From contig NZ_OY775905.1 of NCBI RefSeq assembly GCF_963675065.1, positions 1 to 64,000 on the forward strand: a stretch of DNA of 64,000 bases. Reading direction: 5' to 3'. Below are positions 63,382 through 64,000 of the stretch, piece by piece (the stretch's first letter is position 1; each line of letters starts with the position of its first letter). This stretch comes from an uncultured Draconibacterium sp. Lineage in GTDB: Bacteria; Bacteroidota; Bacteroidia; Bacteroidales; Prolixibacteraceae. Made by a program: the position numbers and the translations under genes. The notes under the pieces are model-generated. The model saw only the letters and a list, made by a program, of their open reading frames with translations. It was not told where the DNA came from and made no database searches.

Positions 63382-64000
63382 ATGCTTAACAAAAAAAAGA
63401 AAATCGGATTTATTGGTCTTGGAGTAATGGGTAAACCAATGAGTCTAAATCTAATTAAGGCCGGTTATTCATTAATGGTCTTTGACATTAACCAGGATTC
63501 AGTAAATGAAGTCGTTTCGCGTGGAGCCGAACGAGGCAACTCACCAAACCACATTGGCGAGAGCTGCGAAATAATAATTACCATGCTTCCAAACTCACCT
63601 CAGGTTGAAACAGTAATTGCCGGTGAAAATGGTGTTATGGAAGGAGCTAAACCGGGTTCTGTCATTATTGACATGAGTTCCATTTCGCCGATTACTGCAA
63701 CAAAAATTTCGGCAATTGCAGCCGAAAAGGGAGTTGAAATGATAGACGCACCCGTTAGTGGTGGCGAGCCCAAAGCAATAGACGGTACTTTATCTATTAT
63801 GGCTGGTGGAAAAGAAGATGTATTTGATTCAATAAAAGATATTCTTTTATCGATGGGAGCTTCGGCAATTCTAATTGGAGAAATTGGAAGTGGAAATATT
63901 TGCAAACTTGCCAATCAGATTATGGTCGCATTACATTTAGCGGCGATGTCGGAAGCCATGGTTTTTGCTGAAAAAGCGGGAGTAGATGCTGAAAAAGTTT
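63382..64000 (+). CDS. 3-hydroxyisobutyrate dehydrogenase family/tartronate semialdehyde reductase (partial)
   Basis: ATG 63382 opens a frame that runs off the window (about 206 residues seen). It has the Rossmann loop IGFIGLGVMGKPMSLNL (about 8-24), DMSSISP at about 99, DAPVSGGEP at about 122-130 and SGNICKLANQIMV with the catalytic lysine (about 172). These mark the beta-hydroxyacid dehydrogenase family, which includes tartronate semialdehyde reductase (GarR). The exact substrate cannot be told from this part. Confidence 0.88.
   Translation, partial: MLNKKKKIGFIGLGVMGKPMSLNLIKAGYSLMVFDINQDSVNEVVSRGAERGNSPNHIGESCEIIITMLPNSPQVETVIAGENGVMEGAKPGSVIIDMSSISPITATKISAIAAEKGVEMIDAPVSGGEPKAIDGTLSIMAGGKEDVFDSIKDILLSMGASAILIGEIGSGNICKLANQIMVALHLAAMSEAMVFAEKAGVDAEKV

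Overview
The window is a Bacteroidota chromosome segment, most likely a gliding-lineage or marine relative of the Marinilabiliales/Prolixibacteraceae. This placement is inference. It rests on the CTnDOT-type tra and mob genes, gldE/gldD beside mutY and ssb, a 30-residue AURKAIP1/COX24-type protein beside HU, and recurrent TAnnTTTG -7 promoter boxes. No rRNA, tRNA or CRISPR array was found.

Region 1 (1 to about 11.9 kb) is one end of an integrative conjugative element. The transfer genes run leftward (parA, DUF3408 gene, a traC/traD-position gene, then traE, traF and the start of traG). mobA, mobB and mobC run rightward from a hairpin-rich, oriT-like region. Three AT-rich genes on the opposite strand (2.09-4.78 kb) split the tra operon; the middle one carries a PD-(D/E)XK nuclease motif. 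They look like cargo and could be a defence or restriction module. About 1 kb of debris follows mobC, including an IS3-family transposase remnant, and then the chromosome begins.

Region 2 (11.9-31 kb) is mostly housekeeping: lnt, a 5'-nucleotidase split over two genes, an amidase, then a leftward run of DUF4924, S4-domain, pth, rplY, prs, engB, manA and Dabb genes. After these come udk, a PolB-like exonuclease, smpB, uvrB and a HAD phosphatase. Between the convergent DUF393 and DUF4924 genes lies a striking non-coding array: twelve GCGAG words at exact 21-base steps, six in each orientation, symmetric about base 16899.

Region 3 (31-49 kb) holds an M16 peptidase, DsbD with a separate DsbD-N-like protein, a membrane-anchored LuxR regulator, RNase G, the bS22-like/HU pair, the conserved mutY-ssb-gldE-gldD-PPTase cluster, zwf-pgl, an alpha/beta hydrolase and dinB.

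Region 4 (49-64 kb) looks like an osmolyte region. It has a GH15 enzyme and a fused trehalose-6-phosphate synthase/phosphatase. Opposite them runs an operon of lysine 2,3-aminomutase, beta-lysine acetyltransferase, a 59-residue four-cysteine protein missed by length cut-offs, a winged-helix protein and a sodium:solute symporter. The end carries a GH130 enzyme, a CPBP-like membrane protein with an altered active site, a zinc-ribbon membrane protein paired with a condensation-domain acyltransferase, and the start of a 3-hydroxyisobutyrate dehydrogenase family gene.
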